Source of the DNA: a bacterium CG2_30_54_10
Lineage (GTDB): Bacteria > Muiribacteriota > Ozemobacteria > Ozemobacterales > Ozemobacteraceae
Direction of reading: 5' to 3'
Length of the DNA stretch: 5,161 bases
Assembly (NCBI GenBank): GCA_001872985.1
Contig: MNYA01000324.1
Location: 1 to 5,161, forward strand
Shown: piece after piece, positions 1 to 5,161 of the stretch
Layout of the letters: each line of letters starts with the position of its first letter
Numbering within the stretch: position 1 is the first letter of the stretch
Notes under the pieces: generated by a model
Seen by the model: the letters and a program-made list of their open reading frames with translations, nothing else
The model's database searches: none
What the model was told of the DNA's origin: nothing
Position numbers and translations under genes: made by a program

Positions 1-1
1 C

Positions 2-586
2 GATTTCGGGGTCGCCAAGCAGCTTTACGATTACGAGATCCTCCACACCTTGATCGCCGACTCGGAAATGCTCCACTTTTCGGCCTATGAATTCCGCGGT
101 GAAAATCCGATCAACAGCGCAACACGCCATGCGATCGAGATCGCCCGGAAGAAAGGAACCCGGATTTCTTTCGATCTTGGCGACAGTCTCGTGATCAAGT
201 CGATTCGCCCCCACCTGCTCGAATTCCTCGGAGAGAGAGTGGATATCCTCTTCGCGAATGAGGATGAGGCGCGGACTCTCTGCGGTTCGAAGAATTATCG
301 GAACCTCCTCGATTTCAGCGATCTGGTAGTGGTTAAGCTTGGTGAAAAGGGCGCCCTCGCTCTTACCCCATCTGAAGAAGTGCGGGTCAATGCCTACCGC
401 GTCGATGACGTAAAAGACACCAACGGGGCCGGGGATAACTTCCAGGCGGGTTTCTTCTACGGGCGCTCGAAAGGCTTGCCTTTGGCCACCTGCCTAAAGA
501 TCGGGAATTTTCTCGCGGCGAATATCATCCGCCGGATTGGGGCACAGTCAAGGGTGAAGATCCAGGGTATCGAGTTCATCATCTGA
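2..586 (+). CDS. PfkB-family carbohydrate/nucleoside kinase, adenosine-kinase-like (C-terminal part, 5' truncated)
   Basis: The reading frame is open from the window edge to TGA at 584-586, giving about 194 residues. PfkB adenosine-kinase-type proteins are usually about 310-340 residues, so roughly the first 120-145 are missing. The TTG at 50 is inside the open frame and is not a credible start. Seen: the PfkB signature 2, DTNGAGDNF, at 416-442, whose last Asp (434-436) is the expected catalytic base; the NxxE motif (NEDE, about 257-268) tied to Mg/phosphate binding; and the strand VVKLGEKGAL (about 329-358) that precedes the nucleotide-binding region. The pattern VDILFANEDEA and the closing NIIRRIGAQ resemble the adenosine-kinase-like branch of the family. 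Inferred role: ATP-dependent phosphorylation of a nucleoside or sugar in the cytoplasm. The substrate cannot be fixed because the N-terminal lid and substrate residues are absent; ribokinase-like or fructokinase-like activity is possible. It converges on the PFOR gene downstream. Confidence 0.85.
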   Translation, partial: DFGVAKQLYDYEILHTLIADSEMLHFSAYEFRGENPINSATRHAIEIARKKGTRISFDLGDSLVIKSIRPHLLEFLGERVDILFANEDEARTLCGSKNYRNLLDFSDLVVVKLGEKGALALTPSEEVRVNAYRVDDVKDTNGAGDNFQAGFFYGRSKGLPLATCLKIGNFLAANIIRRIGAQSRVKIQGIEFII

Positions 587-630
587 CCGCGGATAAACGT
601 GTGGGAGACTACCAAATAAACCTGAGATGC

Positions 631-727
631 TGCAGATGAACGCAGATGAACGCAGATGAACGCAGATAAGATCGAATGAAGATAGAGAAGAAACAAGAGC
701 TTTTTGCCGCAGATGAACGCAGAAGAG
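631..727. repeat. 10-bp tandem repeat, consensus CGCAGATGAA, in two blocks
   Basis: The first block, 631-670, has four units: a first copy with one changed base (TGCAGATGAA), two perfect copies at 641-650 and 651-660, and a degenerate copy ending GATAAG. After about 37 bp a second block at 708-727 has one perfect copy and a partial one. It lies in the spacer between the convergent kinase and PFOR genes. From memory, short arrays of this kind recur between genes in many environmental bacterial genomes and give spurious minus-strand peptides of the type ICVHLRSSA. I see no terminal inverted repeats, no linked mobility gene and no CRISPR-like spacing. Function unknown. Confidence 0.8.
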
Positions 728-824
728 CATCAGCTCAATAACTGGGGAAAAATACGAAAACGAACCAGAGGACGCAAGACACCCGGCCCCAAGGAACGAG
801 ACACGCGAATTCACCCCGTGCGGC

Positions 825-848
825 GAGAGGGGGCGCAAGCCCCCTCTC
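825..848. terminator. Strong GC-rich hairpin, candidate bidirectional transcription terminator
   Basis: A perfect 10-bp stem (825-834 pairing with 839-848, arms GAGAGGGGGC and GCCCCCTCTC) closes on a GCAA tetraloop when read on the plus strand. It begins 27 bp past the PFOR stop codon (876-878, minus strand) and lies about 240 bp past the kinase stop, between the two convergent genes. On the plus strand it is followed only by a short T run (TTT at 849-851). On the minus strand no U-tract follows. It is therefore a good structural barrier but not a textbook intrinsic terminator in either direction. It could instead be a dispersed hairpin repeat. Confidence 0.5.
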
Positions 849-875
849 TTTGTGAAATTACATGTCGCCTTTTGG

Positions 876-3800
876 CTATTGCGGCAACTTGATCTCCGCA
901 AGGGCTTTGTAGAGACTGTTGCGGAATTTAACCTCTTTTTGGGCCATCTCGATCAGGCGCCCCGCCGCCTCAGGATTGGACTGCTTCAGCGACCGGAAAC
1001 GGTTCTCCCCGTAAGCGTAATCTTCGTATGGGATTGATGCATCCTTTGAATCGATCTGAAGAGGATTCTTGCCTTCCTTTAACAGGGCCGGATTGAACCG
1101 AACGAGGGGCCAGTGGCCCGAGTTCACAGCTTTGCGCTGCTCCTCGATTCCTTTTCCCATTTCGATACCATGGGCGATGCAGTGCGAATAGGCGATGACT
1201 AGCGCAGGGCCATCGTAGGCCTCGGCTTCCAGCATTGCCTTTAATGCATGGGCCGGATTCGATCCGGTTGAGATCTTGGCCACATAAATGTTCCCGTAGG
1301 ACATGGCGATCATGGCAAGATCTTTCTTTGGCATGACCTTTCCACCGGACGCGAACTTCGCTACTGCGCCTAGCGGCGTGGATTTGCTCATCTGGCCGCC
1401 AGTATTGGAATAGACCTCGGTATCAAGGACGAGAATCTTGACGTTCTTGCCAGATGCCAGAACATGATCCAGACCACCGAAACCGATGTCGTAGGCCCAA
1501 CCGTCGCCGCCTATAATCCAGACGGATCGCTTGACGAGATAATCGGCAAGCTCAATGAATCGGCGGGCTTCAACCTCCGGGCAATCTTTCAGAAGACCTT
1601 TTAGCTTCGCGACGCTGGCTCGTTGGGCTTCGATTCCAAGCTGGGTCGTCTGGTCGGCCTTCCTGACCGCTTCGAAAAGGGGAAGTGCATTCTTGCACGC
1701 ATCGCAATTACATTTTTCAAGCCCATCCATCAGTTCGAGAGCCTGGACTTTGAACTTGTCAACAGCAAGGCGCATCCCTAACCCGAACTCAGCGTTGTCC
1801 TCGAACAGACTGTTCGACCATACCGGCCCACGCCCATCAGCACGCTTGCAATAAGGTGTTGAGGGAAGGTTTCCGCCGTAGATCGAGCTGCAACCGGTCG
1901 CGTTGGCGATCATCAGATGGTCGCCGCAGATCTGTGTCAGAAGCTTGATGTAAGGCGTTTCCCCGCATCCGGCGCAAGCCCCGGAAAACTCGAACAGGGG
2001 TCGGACCATCTGCGAACCCTTAATGGTCTTGATGTCGTAAAGGGCGGGGTCCGGTTCCGGCAAGTTAAGGAAGAACTCGAAGTTTTCACGCTCGGTTTTC
2101 CGGAGCGGGAACTGAGGATTCATATTGATCGCCTTGGTGGCAAGTTTTGCTCCATCCGGGCCTTTTTGATATGCCGGGCAAGCGTAGACACACGTCCCGC
2201 AGCCGGTGCAATCTTCCGGCGCAACCTGGACGGTGAAGCGCAGGTCTTTATCCTTGTACCCAGTGGCCTTGCATGACTTGAAGGTTTTTGGCGCATTTTC
2301 CAGCAGTTTTGGGTCGTAAGCCTTTATACGAATGGTGGCGTGGGGGCAGACAAACGAACACATCCCGCACTGGATGCAGGTTTTCTCATCCCAGACGGGG
2401 GTCCAAACCGCGACATTTCGCTTTTCAAACATGGCGGTGGCGGTCGGGAAGATCCCATCGGCAGGCATCCTGGAAACCGGGAGAGAATCGCCCTTGGCAA
2501 CCATCATTGGGCCAAGCACCTTCTTCACAAACTCCGGAGCGCCCTCGGAAACGGGGGGCAACGTGTTGAACTTCGATGTCACTTTTCGGGGGAACCTGAC
2601 CTCCTGGAGTTTCTCGAAGGTCAGATCGACGGCCTGGTTATTTTTTTGAACGACTTCCTCGCCCTTTTTCCCGTATGTTTTCTTCAGCGCATCTTTTATC
2701 TCCCGCACGAAAACCTCTCTTGGAAGGACCTTGCTGATCTCGAAGAATGCGGTTTGCATGAAGATGTTGATTCGGTTGCCAAGCCCGATCGACTCCGCAA
2801 GTGCCACCGCATTGATAACGTAGAATCTGGCATTTTTCTCGATCAGGTTTTTTTGCGCCTCCACCGGAAGCTTGTCCCATACTTCGTTTGCGGAGACCGG
2901 GCTTTCGAGCAGGAAGGTGCCTCCCGGTTTCAGATCTGAAAGCATGTCGTATTTCTCAAGAAAACTGAAGTTGTGGCAGGCGATGAAATCCGCGCTGGTG
3001 ATAAGATAGGGACAACGCAAGGGCTTCCTGCCGAAACGAAGATGTGAAACCGTCATGCTTCCTGACTTTTTCGAATCGTAGACGAAGTAGCCCTGGGCAT
3101 AATTGTCGGTCGCCGTACCGATGATCTTGATCGAATCTTTATTTGCCCCGACCGTTCCGTCGGATCCAAGGCCGTAGAACCTGGCGCAGAAAGTCGAGGG
3201 ATCGCTGGTCTCGATGTTGGAGCCCACCCTCAGGCTGCTGTTGGTCACATCATCTTCGATTCCGACCGTGAAATGGTTCTTCGGCTGTTTCTCCTTCAGA
3301 TTGTCGAAAACGGCGAGGCACTGGGCGGGAGTGAATTCCTTGGAACCAAGGCCGTAGCGGCCTCCCACGACCTTGGGCCAGTTACTAAACGGGGCGATCT
3401 TGCGTTCGAGCGCCTCACCGATGCCGTTGCGAACATCGAGATAAAGCGGCTCGGCTGTAGCTCCTGGTTCCTTGGTCCGGTCCATGATCGAAACTGCTTT
3501 GACTGTTGCCGGCAAAGCTTTTACAAGATGTTCGAGGGAGAATGGGCGATAGAGGCGAACCTTGATCAAACCAACCTTTTCACCCTTCACGCTCAGATAA
3601 TCAACCACCTCATGCATCGTTTCCGAGCCGCTTCCCATTATAACTACCACGCGTTCCGCATCGGGGACCCCGACGTAGTCGAAAAGATGGTAGGAACGCC
3701 CCGTTATTTTGGCGAACTTGTCCATCTGCTTCTGAACGATGTCAAGACATTTCGGGTAAAAAGCATTCACCGCCTCCCGACCCTGGAAATAAACGTCGGG

Positions 3801-4475
3801 GTTCTGGGCGGTGCCGCGCATTGTAGGCCTATCGGGGTTGAGGCCAAGTTGGCGATGCTTGCTGATAAGCTCGTCGGGAAGCATCTCGCGCATCTGATCG
3901 AAGGAAAAGATATCGCAACGGTTGATCTCATGGGATGTCCTGAATCCATCGAAGAAATGCAGAAATGGCACGCGCGAATCGAGTGTTGACGCCTGTGAAA
4001 TGAGTGCCATATCCATTACTTCCTGTGGAGAACTGGATGCAATCATCGCCCAGCCGGTCTGCCTGGTGGCCATTACATCGCTGTGGTCGCCAAAAATAGA
4101 CAAGCCTTGGCAGGCCAGGGAGCGTGCCGCGACGTGAAAGACCGTCGGGGTCAGTTCGCCTGCGATCTTGTACATGTTGGGTATCATAAGTAGAAGGCCT
4201 TGCGAGGAGGTAAAAGTAGTCGTGAGCGCCCCGCTGGTCAGCGCCCCGTGTACCGCTCCGGCAGCGCCTCCCTCAGAGTGTAACTCGAACACCCGAGGAA
4301 CGGTTCCCCAGATATTCTTTTGGCCTTTGGAGCTTTTCTCGTCTGAGATTTCGCCCATTACCGAGCTGGGTGTGATAGGGTAGATTGCGATCACTTCATT
4401 GGTTGCGTGTGCAACGTAAGCCGCGGCGGTGTTGCCGTCCATCATGCCATTGGTTTTCTCGTGGGTTTTGGACAC
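876..4475 (-). CDS. nifJ: Pyruvate:ferredoxin (flavodoxin) oxidoreductase, single-chain homodimeric type
   Basis: Catalyses the CoA-dependent oxidative decarboxylation of pyruvate to acetyl-CoA and CO2 with reduction of ferredoxin or flavodoxin; it can run in reverse. Cytoplasmic. The 1199-residue protein follows the family order: pyruvate-binding domain I with YPITPSS at 32-38 and GDHSDVMATRQTG at 129-141; domain II from about 265; the gamma-type domain III with GLGSDGTVGANKDS at 435-448; an eight-Cys ferredoxin domain (C700, C703, C706, C710 and C756, C759, C762, C766); and the TPP domain with GDGWAYDIG at 990-998 and NTGGQ at 1024-1028. C834, C837, C862 and C1099 match the proximal-cluster cysteines of the Desulfovibrio africanus enzyme in spacing. 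The C-terminus ends about 100 residues after C1099, so the oxygen-protective domain VII of that enzyme appears absent, as in most PFORs. Start is GTG at 4473-4475, chosen for its AGGAGG; ATG at residue 11 is an alternative. Stop is TAG. An unusual CxCxxC lies at 922-927. The gene is monocistronic in this window, and nif-specific use is not implied. Confidence 0.97.
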   Translation of the reverse strand: MSKTHEKTNGMMDGNTAAAYVAHATNEVIAIYPITPSSVMGEISDEKSSKGQKNIWGTVPRVFELHSEGGAAGAVHGALTSGALTTTFTSSQGLLLMIPNMYKIAGELTPTVFHVAARSLACQGLSIFGDHSDVMATRQTGWAMIASSSPQEVMDMALISQASTLDSRVPFLHFFDGFRTSHEINRCDIFSFDQMREMLPDELISKHRQLGLNPDRPTMRGTAQNPDVYFQGREAVNAFYPKCLDIVQKQMDKFAKITGRSYHLFDYVGVPDAERVVVIMGSGSETMHEVVDYLSVKGEKVGLIKVRLYRPFSLEHLVKALPATVKAVSIMDRTKEPGATAEPLYLDVRNGIGEALERKIAPFSNWPKVVGGRYGLGSKEFTPAQCLAVFDNLKEKQPKNHFTVGIEDDVTNSSLRVGSNIETSDPSTFCARFYGLGSDGTVGANKDSIKIIGTATDNYAQGYFVYDSKKSGSMTVSHLRFGRKPLRCPYLITSADFIACHNFSFLEKYDMLSDLKPGGTFLLESPVSANEVWDKLPVEAQKNLIEKNARFYVINAVALAESIGLGNRINIFMQTAFFEISKVLPREVFVREIKDALKKTYGKKGEEVVQKNNQAVDLTFEKLQEVRFPRKVTSKFNTLPPVSEGAPEFVKKVLGPMMVAKGDSLPVSRMPADGIFPTATAMFEKRNVAVWTPVWDEKTCIQCGMCSFVCPHATIRIKAYDPKLLENAPKTFKSCKATGYKDKDLRFTVQVAPEDCTGCGTCVYACPAYQKGPDGAKLATKAINMNPQFPLRKTERENFEFFLNLPEPDPALYDIKTIKGSQMVRPLFEFSGACAGCGETPYIKLLTQICGDHLMIANATGCSSIYGGNLPSTPYCKRADGRGPVWSNSLFEDNAEFGLGMRLAVDKFKVQALELMDGLEKCNCDACKNALPLFEAVRKADQTTQLGIEAQRASVAKLKGLLKDCPEVEARRFIELADYLVKRSVWIIGGDGWAYDIGFGGLDHVLASGKNVKILVLDTEVYSNTGGQMSKSTPLGAVAKFASGGKVMPKKDLAMIAMSYGNIYVAKISTGSNPAHALKAMLEAEAYDGPALVIAYSHCIAHGIEMGKGIEEQRKAVNSGHWPLVRFNPALLKEGKNPLQIDSKDASIPYEDYAYGENRFRSLKQSNPEAAGRLIEMAQKEVKFRNSLYKALAEIKLPQ

Positions 4476-4480
4476 AGTCG

Positions 4481-4487
4481 ACCTCCT
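4481..4487 (-). promoter_or_regulatory. Ribosome binding site of the PFOR gene
   Basis: On the minus strand the sequence reads AGGAGGT, with the last base 5 nt before the GTG start at 4475-4473. This near-perfect Shine-Dalgarno match decides the GTG start over the ATG ten codons further in (4445-4443), which would lack a comparable site. Confidence 0.85.
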
Positions 4488-4525
4488 CTACTTTTTTTGC
4501 AGGGTACCGGTCCCCGCGATTTGAG

Positions 4526-4561
4526 ACGCATCATACTAAGCCAATTTCAGCCCTATGTCAA
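4526..4561 (-). promoter_or_regulatory. Sigma70-type promoter of the PFOR gene
   Basis: On the minus strand a perfect -35 hexamer TTGACA (4561-4556) is followed after exactly 17 bp by TAGTAT (4538-4533), a 4/6 match to TATAAT that keeps the key first TA and last AT. The predicted transcription start is near 4526, which leaves a 5' leader of about 50 nt before the GTG, with the Shine-Dalgarno inside it. The match suggests expression by the housekeeping sigma factor. I see no sigma54 site of the kind found before nif-regulated nifJ genes. Confidence 0.72.
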
Positions 4562-4606
4562 ATAGTGGTTTTCGGAAAGCTGCTACTCGAGCGGTGCGGA
4601 TTGGCT

Positions 4607-4631
4607 ATTTTCAGAATGTGTTTCTGAAAAT
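4607..4631. promoter_or_regulatory. Perfect 10-bp inverted repeat, candidate operator between divergent genes
   Basis: The arms ATTTTCAGAA (4607-4616) and TTCTGAAAAT (4622-4631) are exact reverse complements around a 5-bp centre TGTGT. The site lies about 45 bp upstream of the -35 box of the PFOR gene and about 90 bp upstream of the lipoprotein start. That position suits a dimeric regulator acting on one or both genes. The AT-rich stem could also form a hairpin in RNA, but no gene ends nearby that would need a terminator. A related half-site (AATTTCAG, 4543-4550) falls in the PFOR promoter spacer. The regulator is unknown. Confidence 0.5.
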
Positions 4632-4704
4632 TCTTTTGAACCCTCACCACATCAATCGCGTATCACATTGCGAAGGCGAAAATTGGAAAGCTTAAATTAC
4701 AAAC

Positions 4705-4710
4705 AGGAGG
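4705..4710 (+). promoter_or_regulatory. Ribosome binding site of the small lipoprotein gene
   Basis: AGGAGG ends 8 nt before the ATG at 4719-4721. It sets the start there and rules out the in-frame TTG at 4668, which would put 17 charged residues in front of the signal peptide. Confidence 0.85.
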
Positions 4711-4718
4711 GCGAAATA

Positions 4719-5081
4719 ATGAAACGATTTATGAAAGCCGGGACGTACGTGCTTGCGATGGTTATGGTGTCGATCAGCCTTACCGGATGCAATATCGACA
4801 TGGCAAAAATCGGGGATTTCATCAGCAAGATCGCCGGGGTGATATCAAAAGTTGCTGATGGTATTAAGAGCTTTGGAAACCAGCTCGGAAACGGTACCGA
4901 TGCGGCCACCGCCAGCGGCACCACGGCGGCCGTTGCAACCGACACCGTGACGATCGACGGCAACGCCAGTGAAACCGCCGACGCCAGTGAAACCGCTGCT
5001 GTGGCTACCGGTACCGCCAGCACCACGACCGACGTTGGGGATACCACGGCCGACGCAGAAGAAGAGAACCCCGGGAATTGA
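4719..5081 (+). CDS. Small predicted lipoprotein with heptad-patterned segment and acidic Thr/Ala-rich tail, unknown function
   Basis: I do not recognise a family. The product is 120 residues. Residues 1-24 form a lipoprotein signal peptide: basic n-region (MKRFMK), a hydrophobic core, and lipobox LTGC with Cys24 as the predicted lipidated residue, leaving a 97-residue mature protein. Residues 28-52 form an amphipathic segment whose hydrophobic residues (M28, I31, I35, I38, I42, V45, I49, F52) are spaced 3-4-3-4-3-4-3, with a visible seven-residue repeat (FISKIAG, VISKVAD, GIKSFGN). From about 58 on, the tail is low-complexity and rich in Thr and Ala: 16 Thr, 12 acidic residues and no Lys or Arg after K50, including two copies of (N/D)ASETA at 82-93. 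It is probably an envelope-anchored protein with an oligomerising or membrane-contacting helix and an extended, disordered tail. It is divergent from the PFOR gene, stands alone in the window and has no clear terminator. GC-rich tail codons and the good start support real coding. The function is open. Confidence 0.8.
   Translation: MKRFMKAGTYVLAMVMVSISLTGCNIDMAKIGDFISKIAGVISKVADGIKSFGNQLGNGTDAATASGTTAAVATDTVTIDGNASETADASETAAVATGTASTTTDVGDTTADAEEENPGN
4963..4996 (+). repeat. Perfect 16-bp direct repeat, period 18, within the lipoprotein gene
   Basis: The 16-bp sequence ACGCCAGTGAAACCGC occurs at 4963-4978 and again at 4981-4996. The period is 18 bp, or six codons, so the reading frame is kept. 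It encodes two successive (N/D)ASETA units in the acidic tail. The identity at DNA level points to recent duplication. Confidence 0.85.
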
Positions 5082-5128
5082 GTATCTGCTCAAAAAGAAG
5101 GGGCATTAGCTGATTTTCAACATACAAG

Positions 5129-5161
5129 CGAGATTCCTCACATTCGGTCGGAATGACAAAT
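5129..5161. repeat. Probable dispersed imperfect-palindrome repeat, cut by the window end
   Basis: The last 33 bp contain ATTCC (5133-5137) complementary to GGAAT (5150-5154), and alternatively CATTC (5141-5145) complementary to GAATG (5151-5155). The wording GAGATTCCTC...GGAATGACA resembles a short dispersed repeat that I recall from many bacterial and metagenome-assembled genomes, where its translations appear as spurious peptides of the SERSEES type. Only one copy is visible, so the assignment rests on recollection. It lies about 50 bp beyond the lipoprotein stop. The stretch before it (5082-5128) shows only a weak 5-bp hairpin at the stop codon and no T-tract. Confidence 0.45.

Noticed and set aside
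631..727. CRISPR array.
   Set aside because: The units are 10 bp and contiguous, without unique spacers of 30-40 bp between 24-40 bp repeats, and there are no cas genes.
704..892. A 62-codon plus-strand open frame between the kinase and the PFOR.
   Set aside because: It begins at TTG without a ribosome-binding site, runs through repeat and hairpin, and overlaps the 3' end of PFOR. Its composition is not protein-like.
457..901. Minus-strand open frames across the convergent spacer, including peptides with ICVHLRSSA.
   Set aside because: They consist of translated 10-bp repeats, the hairpin and the antisense of the kinase, and have no supporting ribosome-binding site. Peptides of this type are well-known spurious calls.
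1555..3989. Several plus-strand open frames of 93-238 codons inside the PFOR gene.
   Set aside because: All are antisense to a complete, strongly conserved enzyme, show no recognisable motifs, and are explained by the GC bias of the PFOR codons.
4636..4698. Plus-strand promoter for the lipoprotein gene: TTGAAC with TATCAC (19-bp spacer), or TTGCGA with TTAAAT (18-bp spacer).
   Set aside because: Both are partial matches; the first has a poor spacer and the second would start transcription almost at the ribosome-binding site. Neither can be called from sequence alone.
4476..4700. Sigma54 promoter or FNR/CRP box for nitrogen- or oxygen-controlled nifJ expression.
   Set aside because: I found no TGGCAC-N5-TTGC element and no TTGAT-N4-ATCAA or TGTGA-N6-TCACA site in this stretch.
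4668..4718. A longer start (TTG at 4668) for the lipoprotein.
   Set aside because: It would add 17 mostly polar residues before the signal peptide and would run through the AGGAGG that serves the ATG at 4719.
4697..5093. Minus-strand open frames opposite the lipoprotein gene.
   Set aside because: They are shadows of the Thr/Ala-rich repeats, lack a start signal, and compete with a plus-strand gene that has a ribosome-binding site, signal peptide and lipobox.

Overview
The window looks like chromosomal DNA from an anaerobic, probably uncultured bacterium. The evidence is a full-length single-chain pyruvate:ferredoxin oxidoreductase (PFOR), bacterial AGGAGG ribosome-binding sites, a sigma70-type promoter, a lipobox lipoprotein and short dispersed repeats of a kind often seen in environmental genomes. 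I cannot assign a phylum from these bases.

Layout: (1) Positions 1-586, plus strand: the C-terminal part of a PfkB-family (ribokinase fold) kinase, most like the bacterial adenosine-kinase-type branch. Its N-terminus lies outside the window. (2) Positions 587-875: a convergent intergenic spacer with a 10-bp tandem repeat (CGCAGATGAA) and, near the right edge, a strong GC-rich hairpin that may end transcription from one or both sides. (3) Positions 876-4475, minus strand: nifJ-type PFOR, 1199 residues, intact, with all the cysteines for three [4Fe-4S] clusters and the thiamine diphosphate (TPP) motif. (4) Positions 4476-4718: a divergent intergenic region with a good promoter for the PFOR gene (TTGACA, 17 bp, TAGTAT) and a perfect 10-bp inverted repeat that could be an operator. 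(5) Positions 4719-5081, plus strand: a small 120-residue predicted lipoprotein with a short heptad-patterned amphipathic segment and a long Thr/Ala-rich, purely acidic tail. (6) Positions 5082-5161: non-coding, ending in a sequence resembling a widespread dispersed imperfect-palindrome repeat.

The genes do not form an operon: the kinase and PFOR converge, and PFOR and the lipoprotein diverge. PFOR would be a central enzyme of anaerobic metabolism, making acetyl-CoA, CO2 and reduced ferredoxin from pyruvate, or running in reverse. No functional link between the three genes is shown by the sequence. I do not see a convincing new multi-gene system. The items most worth a second look are the lipoprotein's architecture, an extra cysteine cluster in the PFOR, and the palindrome in the divergent promoter region.
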